NCBI GenBank assembly: GCA_041395105.1
Contig: JAWLBB010000010.1
Span: 72,477 to 136,476 of the forward strand
Direction of reading: 5' to 3'
Origin: Opitutaceae bacterium
Lineage (GTDB): Bacteria > Verrucomicrobiota > Verrucomicrobiia > Opitutales > Opitutaceae
Length of the DNA stretch: 64,000 bases
Every line of letters begins with the position of its first letter. The stretch's first letter is position 1. The notes below the pieces were generated by a model. It was not told where the DNA came from. It searched no databases and saw only the letters and a program-made list of their open reading frames with translations. Below are positions 46,171 through 53,288 of the stretch, in pieces. A program made the translations under genes and the position numbers.

Positions 46171-47188
46171 GGATTGATTCAGTATAAAGACTGTATTGAG
46201 CGGCAACGCCGGCCGATTCCGAGTCGCCGTGGTGAAAGAAAAACCGATAGCGGAATCGCACGGACCCGCCGGCCGGAATGGATAGGTCGCCCGTCCCGGG
46301 CGGCGCATTCTCGAAATCATGCACCCCGAACGGATTGGCCGCAAAGAGCCCGTAATCGCGCACGTGCCACCAGGTCGGGTGCCGGGGGTTGTCCGGGTGA
46401 TCAAAGATCGCCACCCCGACCCACTCCCCTTCAACCGGACCCGAATAGTCCACCCAGGCCGACCGCTTACCCCAGGCCGCACCATCCTTCAGTCCGGTGC
46501 TGGTCTCGATCGTACCCTGCGCAACCGGACCTTTCACCCGCATGCTCGGAGCGACGCGGATGGCCATCGTGCCCTCCTTGGTATCCCCAAGGATCAGCGG
46601 GGCTTCACCGGCGAACAGTTCCACTTCGATATCGAGAAGCACTCCGTTCTCGAGCAGGCGGAATCGGTGGTTCCGGATATCGCGACATACCGGATTGCTC
46701 TCGGCGTCCCGCCAGGAATCGACGGTGCGGAAACCATCCTCACCAAGCTCAAGGGACTCCTGAACAATTCGCGGCCCCTTTCCCTCGGTCCAGAAATCAA
46801 GGCCATTGACCGATCCGTGAGTGAACCAGAGGCCGCGGTGATGCCGATGATCCTCCTCGTCGTCCGGCCCGGGGTCGACCGGCCAACCGCGGGTCAGGGG
46901 AATACGACCATCCAGCAGAATGGGAAAAAAGAACGGGCGCGCCGCCAGGTCGGGCCGATAGCGGGTGAAGAGACGGCCCCCGATCTTCACGGTAACCACC
47001 CCGTCCTGCTCCGTCATCGCAAGACCGTCACCGGCATCGAGCCCGATTTCAGGCACATTCCCTGAATCTTCCGCGGGCAGTGGCATGGCTAGCGCGAGAA
47101 TCCCAAGCAAAAGGAGTAACTCTTGAAAACACCAACCGGATCGAGCCACGGCAAACACATTCCCGAGCAAGAGGAATCCCGGGCCCAT
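46157..47188 (-). CDS. DUF6807 (PmoA-like) family exported protein, second copy
   Basis: A 343-aa paralogue, shorter than the copy at 43.4 kb. The signal peptide is hydrophobic and Leu-rich (CFQELLLLLGILALAMPLPAE). It keeps RPFFFPILLDGRIPLTRGWP, the His-rich core DHRHHRGLWFTHGSVNGLDFW, and GVAIFDHPDNPRHPTWWHVRD. The His-rich loop suggests metal binding. It overlaps the following Tat-exported oxidoreductase by 14 bp, so they likely act on the same substrate in the periplasm. The start is set at ATG 47188 before the signal peptide. It is divergent from the isomerase gene. Confidence 0.78.
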   Translation of the reverse strand: MGPGFLLLGNVFAVARSGWCFQELLLLLGILALAMPLPAEDSGNVPEIGLDAGDGLAMTEQDGVVTVKIGGRLFTRYRPDLAARPFFFPILLDGRIPLTRGWPVDPGPDDEEDHRHHRGLWFTHGSVNGLDFWTEGKGPRIVQESLELGEDGFRTVDSWRDAESNPVCRDIRNHRFRLLENGVLLDIEVELFAGEAPLILGDTKEGTMAIRVAPSMRVKGPVAQGTIETSTGLKDGAAWGKRSAWVDYSGPVEGEWVGVAIFDHPDNPRHPTWWHVRDYGLFAANPFGVHDFENAPPGTGDLSIPAGGSVRFRYRFFFHHGDSESAGVAAQYSLYTESIHENP

Positions 47189-47304
47189 CGGCAAGGAATT
47201 TGCGCCTGGCCCGCCCCCCTTGATCGTCTTCAACCACTTCTGCGCCCACTTCCGGCTTCCAAACGGCCGCCGATCGTGGCAGGGTGAGACACGCTCACAT
47301 CGTG

Positions 47305-48132
47305 ATGAAGGCGACACTCGTATCCGGAGAATATCCCTGGCAAGTGGCCCTGAGGCCTCAGGGAATCAAGCTCATCGACAATCTCGACGTGGTTTTCCAC
47401 GCGCTCACCAACGCGGGAATCGACGGCTGGGAAGGGTTCGTCCCGGATGAAAAGGAGGCCGGGACCTTGTCGACCCTGTTGGCAAAGCATTCGCTCAGCA
47501 TGCCGTCCGCTTACGCCAACCTCCGACTGCATGAGCCGGATTCGGACCGGGTCATCGCCGAGACAATAGCCTCAATCCCCAGACTCAGGAAACTCGGTGT
47601 CCGTTTCCTCGAAGTCAATCCCGAGCCCATCGCCTGGGGCAGCCCGCTCGACAAGGACGATGCCCAGTTGCGAAGGCAGGCCATCAATCTGCAGGCGCTC
47701 GGCATCCAGTTGCTCGCTGGGGAAATCGAACTCTGTTACCACACCCACGACCCCGAAATGCGTCAGAGCGCGCGCGAGTTTCACCATATGCTCCAGGCGA
47801 CCGACCCCATGGTGGTCGGCTTCAATCTCGATCCCCATTGGATCTACCGGGGTTGCGGCAACAGCCAGATCGCCCTCGAGGACATCCTCGACCTTTACGG
47901 GGATCGAATCCGCACGGTTCATTTGCGACAATCAATCGGCGGGATCTGGTCGGAAACCCTCGGAGAGGGCGACCTCGACTATGAACCCATAATCGATGTG
48001 CTTAAAGCGATCGACTTCGACGGAGTCCTCGTCCTCGAACAGGCTGCAGAGCCGGGCACCCCGGAAACCATGCCGATGGCGGAGCGCGAGCGCCTGAACG
48101 CCGCCTGGGCCCGCAAGGTCTTTGGCCTCTGA
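47305..48132 (+). CDS. Sugar phosphate isomerase/epimerase-like TIM-barrel protein
   Basis: A 275-aa xylose-isomerase-like barrel. Typical elements are the metal-binding Glu/His region FLEVNPEPIAW, ELCYHTHDPEMRQ, VGFNLDPHWIYRGC, RTVHLRQSIGGIW and the final Glu in GVLVLEQAAEP. The substrate is unknown; such enzymes commonly epimerise or isomerise sugars produced by exported Gfo/Idh oxidoreductases, and the neighbours fit that. The protein is cytoplasmic with no signal peptide. ATG at 47305 was chosen over 47284. The next gene starts 37 bp after its stop. Confidence 0.82.
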   Translation: MKATLVSGEYPWQVALRPQGIKLIDNLDVVFHALTNAGIDGWEGFVPDEKEAGTLSTLLAKHSLSMPSAYANLRLHEPDSDRVIAETIASIPRLRKLGVRFLEVNPEPIAWGSPLDKDDAQLRRQAINLQALGIQLLAGEIELCYHTHDPEMRQSAREFHHMLQATDPMVVGFNLDPHWIYRGCGNSQIALEDILDLYGDRIRTVHLRQSIGGIWSETLGEGDLDYEPIIDVLKAIDFDGVLVLEQAAEPGTPETMPMAERERLNAAWARKVFGL

Positions 48133-48169
48133 CCGTTCCCCCACGCGAACACCGATCGATCCGACGCCC

Positions 48170-48715
48170 ATGGGAAGAGACTATCCTGAGATCAATCCGA
48201 AGATTGCGGACTGGATCCGCCGGCAGAAAATGTTCTTCGTATCGACGGCGCCCCTCTCCGCGGCGGGCATGGTCAACTGCTCCCCGAAGGGTATGGATAC
48301 CTTCCGGATCCTTGGCCCGACAACCATCGGCTACCTCGACCTTACCGGAAGCGGAGTCGAGACGATCGCCCACCTCAAGGAGAATGGTCGAATCGTCATC
48401 ATGATGTGCGCTTTCGAGGGCCCCCCACGGATCCATCGTTTTCATGGGCGGGGAAGAGCCCTGATCAAAGGGACACCCGAATACCAGGAAATCATCGGTC
48501 ATTTCGATGAGCTGCCCGGAACCCGCAGCATCATTCGGATTGAGATCGATCGAATCAGTGATTCCTGTGGCTATGCCGTCCCCCTCTACGACTACAAGGG
48601 AGACCGCGACGGACTGACCCGATGGGCCGAAAACAAGGGTGCCGGCGGAATCGCCGACTATCAGAGGGAGAATAACGCCGTCAGCGTCGACGGCCTCCCG
48701 GCACTCGGGGCCTGA
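48170..48715 (+). CDS. Pyridoxamine 5'-phosphate oxidase-like FMN-binding protein
   Basis: A 181-aa split-barrel protein of the PNPOx-like superfamily. DWIRRQKMFFVSTAPLSAAGMVNCSPKG and TIGYLDLTGSGVETIAHLKENGRIVIMM match the flavin-binding half-barrel, with the HRFHGRGRAL strand. It lacks the C-terminal domain of true PdxH, so it is a related oxidoreductase or heme/flavin binder of unknown substrate. It probably forms an operon with the isomerase-like gene. The last codons and stop overlap a copy of the CACTCGGGGCCTGACC repeat (48701-48718). The start is set at ATG 48170. Confidence 0.8.
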   Translation: MGRDYPEINPKIADWIRRQKMFFVSTAPLSAAGMVNCSPKGMDTFRILGPTTIGYLDLTGSGVETIAHLKENGRIVIMMCAFEGPPRIHRFHGRGRALIKGTPEYQEIIGHFDELPGTRSIIRIEIDRISDSCGYAVPLYDYKGDRDGLTRWAENKGAGGIADYQRENNAVSVDGLPALGA

Positions 48716-48929
48716 CCCGCATGGCACAAAGTTAAGGGGTATTCAGGAGGGATCACGAGATGTAGCCGCGGCAGTCTCTTGCCGCGTATCCACGTTGACA
48801 CGCCCCAAGAGACTGGGGCGACTACACCAGACAAATACACCAACAAGAAATGCCAGTTCTGAGCCAAAGAATCTGCTTATCTTGGTGCCATTCGGGCCTG
48901 ACCTTAGTGCCACTCGGGGCCTGACCCCC
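48701..48929. repeat. REP/BIME repeat cluster between convergent genes
   Basis: This 230-bp region between two convergent stops is packed with palindromic repeats. At 48761-48826 is an imperfect 21-bp inverted repeat that contains two hairpins: CGCGGCA-GTCTCT-TGCCGCG (48767-48786) and CGCCCCA-AGAGAC-TGGGGCG (48801-48820). The loops GTCTCT and AGAGAC are mutually complementary. The motif GCCAYTCGGGGCCTGACC (some copies one G shorter) occurs three times: 48701-48718 (overlapping the PNPOx-like stop), 48887-48903 and 48909-48926. This layout resembles bacterial interspersed mosaic elements. No transposase is present here. Confidence 0.7.
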
Positions 48930-50153
48930 TCAGCTGCCCCGACGGATATCCGATCCGCGGAAGTGGATCTGAAAGCGGAAGACCTTTTTCGTCCGGCATT
49001 CGATCACGCCGGTCGTGAGATCCACTTTTTCCGGAATCTCCTGCCGATGGATGTCGACGACGGCATGGAAGCCACGTTCGGAGAAGACGTCCAGAAGCAT
49101 GGCCAGAGCCAGGGGGTTGGAAAATATCGCCTCCTCGGAATTGACGTAGGCCCGGCCGGTCAGGGCATGGCGCAGCACAATCGGCATGAACCTGTCCTCG
49201 ATGATCCGCACCACCTGTTGAAAGAGGACCGGTTCATCAAACTCGTACCGATCGAGACGACGCACCAGTTCCTGGCGGGCGTGGATGGTGATCTCCGAGG
49301 CAATCGGAATGGAGCGCAGGCGATCAAAGGTCCGGGGATCCAGTTCCAGGGAACTCTGGTACTTGAGCTCCTTGATGATGTTCTGGTGGACTTCCTCGAT
49401 CGGGCCCTGGGCGTTGATGAAGTGGTAGTGGAAGATCTCCCGCAGCGACTGGAGCGCATCGTAGGTCTGTTCCTTGAACACCCGGTAACGCCGGCGGGCC
49501 GCCTCCGGATCCAGGTCCGTCGCCCGTTCCTCAAGCAACTCACCCACCCCTGTCCGCCGCACTTCATCGTTGTGCTCACGAACCTCGTTGCCGCGCTTGA
49601 TCTGGCGGGCAATGCTCTCCTTTTCATCCACGAAAAGGACCATGATATGCATGATGGGCTGGCGAAACTCCTGAGCCAGCGGTGTGTTGTAGAAATCCCG
49701 ACGCAGCTGATTCATCCGGCTGACCAGCAGCTTCATGCATTCGACCTGGACGTGAGTACGGGGGAATCCGTCGAGAATCGCACCGTCCCGGTACCTGCGC
49801 TCCAGCAACTTGCGGAAGAGGATCTCGACCACCTCCCGGTCTCCGACCATGCCGCCGGCATCCTTGATCTTCTTCGCTTCCGGCGTGTCGAGCAGGGAGC
49901 TGACCACGATGGGATCGCAGGTCAACCCCCTCACCTGCATGATGAAGGGGGTGTTGGTTCCCTTGCCCGCCCCCGGAGCGCCCCCAAGCAGGATCAACTC
50001 CCTGGGAAAGCGCATGCCCTCCGGCCCGTGTTCGCTCTCAAGAGTCTCCCAGACCGAGTTGAAAATGAGTTGGGCGTCCTTGACCTCAAGATCGAGGAGA
50101 ACCGGTCTGGAAGATGGTTCGGCTTGAGGCTGGTTGGTGGCCTTGGAGGTCAT
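48930..50153 (-). CDS. Adenylate kinase-like nucleoside monophosphate kinase with C-terminal extra domain
   Basis: A 407-aa protein, nearly twice the size of normal adenylate kinase (about 215 aa). The first 260 residues form a complete kinase: P-loop GGAPGAGKGTNTPFI, NMP-binding DREVVEILFRKLLERRYRDG, catalytic GAILDGFPRTHVQVE, LID-type RATDLDPEAARRRYRVFKEQT. The last 140 residues (from about LELDPRTFDRLRSIP) form a second domain I do not recognise, rich in charged helices, with a basic C-terminal region (TKKVFRFQIHFRGSDIRRG). It is likely cytosolic. Whether the extra domain is regulatory is unknown. The stop is next to a repeat cluster. Confidence 0.85.
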   Translation of the reverse strand: MTSKATNQPQAEPSSRPVLLDLEVKDAQLIFNSVWETLESEHGPEGMRFPRELILLGGAPGAGKGTNTPFIMQVRGLTCDPIVVSSLLDTPEAKKIKDAGGMVGDREVVEILFRKLLERRYRDGAILDGFPRTHVQVECMKLLVSRMNQLRRDFYNTPLAQEFRQPIMHIMVLFVDEKESIARQIKRGNEVREHNDEVRRTGVGELLEERATDLDPEAARRRYRVFKEQTYDALQSLREIFHYHFINAQGPIEEVHQNIIKELKYQSSLELDPRTFDRLRSIPIASEITIHARQELVRRLDRYEFDEPVLFQQVVRIIEDRFMPIVLRHALTGRAYVNSEEAIFSNPLALAMLLDVFSERGFHAVVDIHRQEIPEKVDLTTGVIECRTKKVFRFQIHFRGSDIRRGS

Positions 50154-50269
50154 CGGTATGGAGGAAAATGGATGAGGCTTCGTCCTGAAATCGAGACCGG
50201 ATCCGTCAAAGCGGCAATGATAAACGGAGCAGATTCGCCTGAACTCGCGGCCACCGCCCCACCGCGGAC

Positions 50270-50728
50270 TCAGCGGCTGATGTCGCGCTGGTCAATCACT
50301 CGAATGCCCCTCAACGAAAGGGCGTCCGCCGCCAGTTCTTGGTCTTCCAGGTGCAGGACAATCCCACATCGCCCCCTCGGTCGCGATACAAAGGGATAGA
50401 GGTAGTGGATGTTGAGCTCGGCTTCGAGCAGGGCGGAGAGCACTTTCCCAAGATCGGCCTCGGTCGCCATCTCCACTCCCAGAACCTCGCTCTCATTGCA
50501 GGCCAACCCTTTGGCAGCAAACAATGCCCGCGCCCGGTCCGGGTCGTCGACCACCACCCTAAGGATCGAGCTGTCGATCGTGTCGACCGTGGACAAAGCC
50601 ATCACATGCACCTGGTCCCCGGCCAAAAGGCCGATGATCTCCGAGAGGATGCCCACCTTGTTCTCGGAGAATACGGAAAACTGGATGATCGGTGATCTCC
50701 GGACCGATCGGGTTTCACTCGTGGCCAT
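50270..50728 (-). CDS. Tandem ACT-domain protein
   Basis: A 152-aa protein built from two ACT domains and nothing else: residues about 15-75 (IIQFSVFSENKVGILSEIIG, RVVVDDPDRARALFAAKG) and about 80-150 (EVLGVEMATEADLGKVLSALLEAELN, GIVLHLEDQELAADALSLRGI). ACT domains bind amino acids or other small ligands and regulate enzymes. It is similar to YkkB/YgcC-like small ACT proteins, without a catalytic part. It lies between the adenylate kinase and an oppositely oriented epimerase. Regulatory target unknown. Confidence 0.8.
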   Translation of the reverse strand: MATSETRSVRRSPIIQFSVFSENKVGILSEIIGLLAGDQVHVMALSTVDTIDSSILRVVVDDPDRARALFAAKGLACNESEVLGVEMATEADLGKVLSALLEAELNIHYLYPFVSRPRGRCGIVLHLEDQELAADALSLRGIRVIDQRDISR

Positions 50729-50873
50729 ACCTCCAGTTTCCGGATTCGGATCCCGAATGCACGCCTATTCAGCTCCGGACTCCAGTCCGTCGTCGGCCGT
50801 CCGGCAAAGCTCAAAGCTTGCACCGGCAGGCAGAGTGGACAGATACAGAGAGCCACTCCTGCTTCTCCATCAC

Positions 50874-51734
50874 ATGAAGATCATCGTCACCGGCGCTGCC
50901 GGCACCATCGGCACCGCAGTGGCCGACCACCTCGCTTCCGTCGGGTTCTCGGTGGTCGGCGTGGATCGGGTCTTCAAATCCGGACGTGCCTACCCGTTGC
51001 GCATCGCCAATCTCCTGGTGCGGGAGGCCGCCTACGAGATTCTCGCCGGGGCCGATGCCGTCGTCCACCTTGCCAACCATCCGACGAGTTGGGGCCGCGA
51101 CGCTCAGACCATTGTGAATGAGAATGTCGCCATGAACACCCATGTCACCCAGGCAGCGGTGGAATTGGGCATCCCAAAGCTTGTATTCGCCAGCACCATC
51201 CAGGTCATGACAGGCGACCGCCGGGCCGAATTCCGGAAAGAACAGCCCAGCGTCCTCGCTTACCTTCCGCTCGACAGCGAGAGTCCGGCCATCCCGGAAA
51301 ACCCCTACGCCCTGAGCAAGCACCTGACCGAGACCATGCTCCGGTATTACGCACGGAATCATGGTCTGAGTGCCGTCGCCATCCGGTTTCCCTTTGTTTT
51401 CAACCACCGGTGGCATTTCGGGGGCATGGGCGGGATCCACCAACACTACAGGCTCGATGAAGCCTTCAGTTTTCTCGAGATCGAGGACGCCGCCGGACTG
51501 GTCGAGGCGGTCCTCAGAACTGACCTGCCGGGTTTTCGCGTCTATTTTCCGGCCTCCCATGAGAATTTCCTCAACCGACCGGCCGGCGAACTGGCCAGGG
51601 AATTCTTCCCGGAGGTTCCGCTCAAGGTGCCCGCCGACCAACTTCAAAGCCTCATCGACACCGCCGTCATCACACGGGAAACCGGTTGGTCCCCCCGAAC
51701 CCACGTCTTCGAGAAAGAAAATCCGTCTGTTTGA
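50874..51734 (+). CDS. NAD(P)-dependent sugar epimerase/dehydratase (extended SDR)
   Basis: A 286-aa extended short-chain dehydrogenase. The NAD(P)-binding motif is VTGAAGTIGTAVADHL (GxxGxxG) at residue 5. The catalytic Ser is in VFASTIQVMTG and the Tyr-x-x-x-Lys motif in NPYALSKHLTE. The chain lacks part of the long C-terminal substrate domain of larger epimerases. The substrate is unknown; uronate or nucleotide-sugar conversion is plausible. It is transcribed divergently from the ACT-domain gene. The start is set at ATG 50874. Confidence 0.87.
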   Translation: MKIIVTGAAGTIGTAVADHLASVGFSVVGVDRVFKSGRAYPLRIANLLVREAAYEILAGADAVVHLANHPTSWGRDAQTIVNENVAMNTHVTQAAVELGIPKLVFASTIQVMTGDRRAEFRKEQPSVLAYLPLDSESPAIPENPYALSKHLTETMLRYYARNHGLSAVAIRFPFVFNHRWHFGGMGGIHQHYRLDEAFSFLEIEDAAGLVEAVLRTDLPGFRVYFPASHENFLNRPAGELAREFFPEVPLKVPADQLQSLIDTAVITRETGWSPRTHVFEKENPSV

Positions 51735-51804
51735 TCGCACCTTCAAGAGATCCCGGAGGCACTTTCCGTTTGCGTGATCCCGCTCTTTTCTGATTGCTGG
51801 AAAC

Positions 51805-52380
51805 GTGGCCATCGCCTTCAGCATCGCATTGGGACTCGGGTTGAGCGCGGCCTGTGGATTCCGGGTCTTTGTGCCCCTGCTCGCACTCAGCGCGGCCGCC
51901 CATGCCGGCCAGGTCAGTCTGGCTCCCGGATTTGCCTGGATCGGCACCGAGGCGGCCCTCCTCGTCTTCGCCGTCGCCTCAGTCTGTGAAATCGCGGCCT
52001 ACGCCTTCCCCGTTTTCGACAATTTCCTCGACACCCTCGCCACCCCCGCCGCCGTCATCGCCGGCAGCCTGCTGACCGCATCCGTTGCCTTCGAGCTGGC
52101 TCCCCTTGCCCGCTGGTCGCTCGCCCTGATCGCCGGCGGCGGTATCGCCGGGCTTATCCAGGTCGCGACAACCGCAACCCGGGCGGGTTCGACCGCGGTG
52201 ACCGGAGGCATGGGCAACCTGGTCGTGTCCAAGGCAGAATTCATCGGCTCCGCCACCCTCAGTTTTCTCGCGGTCTTCCTGCCCTTTGCCGCGCTCGGCG
52301 TGACTCTCGTCCTGATTGTCTATGCAACGGTCCGGATCCTCCGGCGTCGCCAACGTCTGAAACACTCTGTGAACTCCTGA
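51805..52380 (+). CDS. DUF4126 family membrane protein
   Basis: A 191-aa integral membrane protein with about five hydrophobic segments (SIALGLGLSAACGFRVFVPL, LLVFAVASVCEIAAYAF, TPAAVIAGSLLTASVAF, LALIAGGGIAGLIQVATT, FLAVFLPFAALGVTLVLIV). FDNFLDTLATP between helices and the glycine-rich ATRAGSTAVTGGMGN loop match DUF4126. Function unknown. The start codon is GTG at 51805. PPK2 follows after 4 bp, so they are likely cotranscribed. Confidence 0.85.
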   Translation: MAIAFSIALGLGLSAACGFRVFVPLLALSAAAHAGQVSLAPGFAWIGTEAALLVFAVASVCEIAAYAFPVFDNFLDTLATPAAVIAGSLLTASVAFELAPLARWSLALIAGGGIAGLIQVATTATRAGSTAVTGGMGNLVVSKAEFIGSATLSFLAVFLPFAALGVTLVLIVYATVRILRRRQRLKHSVNS

Positions 52381-52384
52381 GACA

Positions 52385-53203
52385 ATGCCCAAACGCGTCC
52401 CCTGCCTGAAACCACTTCCTCTCGACGAGCCCGTAGAACTCCGGAAGATCGATCCCGCGCAGAGAGGACTCTTCAATCCCGGCAAGAGTGACTCCCGATC
52501 CGCCCTCGATAGTCTCTGCCGTGAGCTCGCCGGCCTGCAAAGACTGGTCTACGCCGAGCATAAGCACGCCGTCCTTCTCGTGCTCCAGGGAATGGATACA
52601 AGCGGCAAGAACGGGACCATCCGCAATGTCTTTCATCTGGCCGATCCGGTCGGCGTTCAGGTCGCCAGCTTCAAGAAGCCCAGCACGCTCGAGCTCGACC
52701 ATGATTTCCTCTGGCGGATCCATCACGAAACGCCCCAGAAAGGGGAGATCCGCATCTTTGATCGAAGCCACTACGAAGACATCACCGCCGTCCGCGTCCA
52801 CAAACTGGCCCCTCCGGAAATCTGGCAGCGCCGATTCGACCACATCAACAATTTCGAACGCCTTCTGACCGACGAAGGCACGACCATCATCAAACTCTTC
52901 CTCCACATCGACCGGGATGAGCAGAAAAAACGGCTCGAGTCCCGCCTGCGCATTCCGGAGAAGCGCTGGAAATTCGACCCGAGCGATCTCCACGCCCGTT
53001 CCGCCTGGGAAGGGTATATGGACGCCTATAATGAATCCCTCACCCGAACGAACACCAAGTGGGCCCGCTGGCACGTCGTTCCCGCCAACCACAAGTGGCT
53101 GCGCAACCTGCTCGTCGCCCGCGTCATCATCGAAACCCTGAAGGGCCTCAAGATGACCTACCCCCAGCCCAAGATCCCTGACGAACTGCTGAAGTTCGAT
53201 TGA
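52385..53203 (+). CDS. Polyphosphate kinase 2 family protein
   Basis: A 272-aa PPK2 protein. Walker A is QGMDTSGKNGTIRNVF and Walker B is IFDRSHYEDITAVR, both diagnostic, with a lid region KKRLESRLRIPEKRWKFDPSD and ARWHVVPANHKW. The enzyme transfers phosphate between polyphosphate and nucleotides; the TSGKNG variant and single-domain length suggest the polyphosphate-dependent nucleoside phosphotransferase group (class II or III), but the direction of reaction cannot be read from sequence. It is cytosolic. It is 4 bp after the DUF4126 gene and convergent with mpl. Confidence 0.9.
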   Translation: MPKRVPCLKPLPLDEPVELRKIDPAQRGLFNPGKSDSRSALDSLCRELAGLQRLVYAEHKHAVLLVLQGMDTSGKNGTIRNVFHLADPVGVQVASFKKPSTLELDHDFLWRIHHETPQKGEIRIFDRSHYEDITAVRVHKLAPPEIWQRRFDHINNFERLLTDEGTTIIKLFLHIDRDEQKKRLESRLRIPEKRWKFDPSDLHARSAWEGYMDAYNESLTRTNTKWARWHVVPANHKWLRNLLVARVIIETLKGLKMTYPQPKIPDELLKFD

Positions 53204-53288
53204 GCCGGGTGAATGGAATCCGGGTCGGTCCAGTCGGCAGTGCGAATCGGCAGCGGGAAAAGTCGTTGGCTCCCAACCACGACATCCA

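Noticed and set aside
44785..46809. 674-aa frame opposite the Tat oxidoreductase and DUF6807
   Set aside because: Antisense to two well-supported genes.
48701..48929. CRISPR array
   Set aside because: The repeats are palindromic, unevenly spaced and unlike spacer-repeat periodicity; no cas gene is present.
48639..50399. 586-aa frame opposite the adenylate kinase
   Set aside because: Shadow frame; only the minus strand has kinase motifs.
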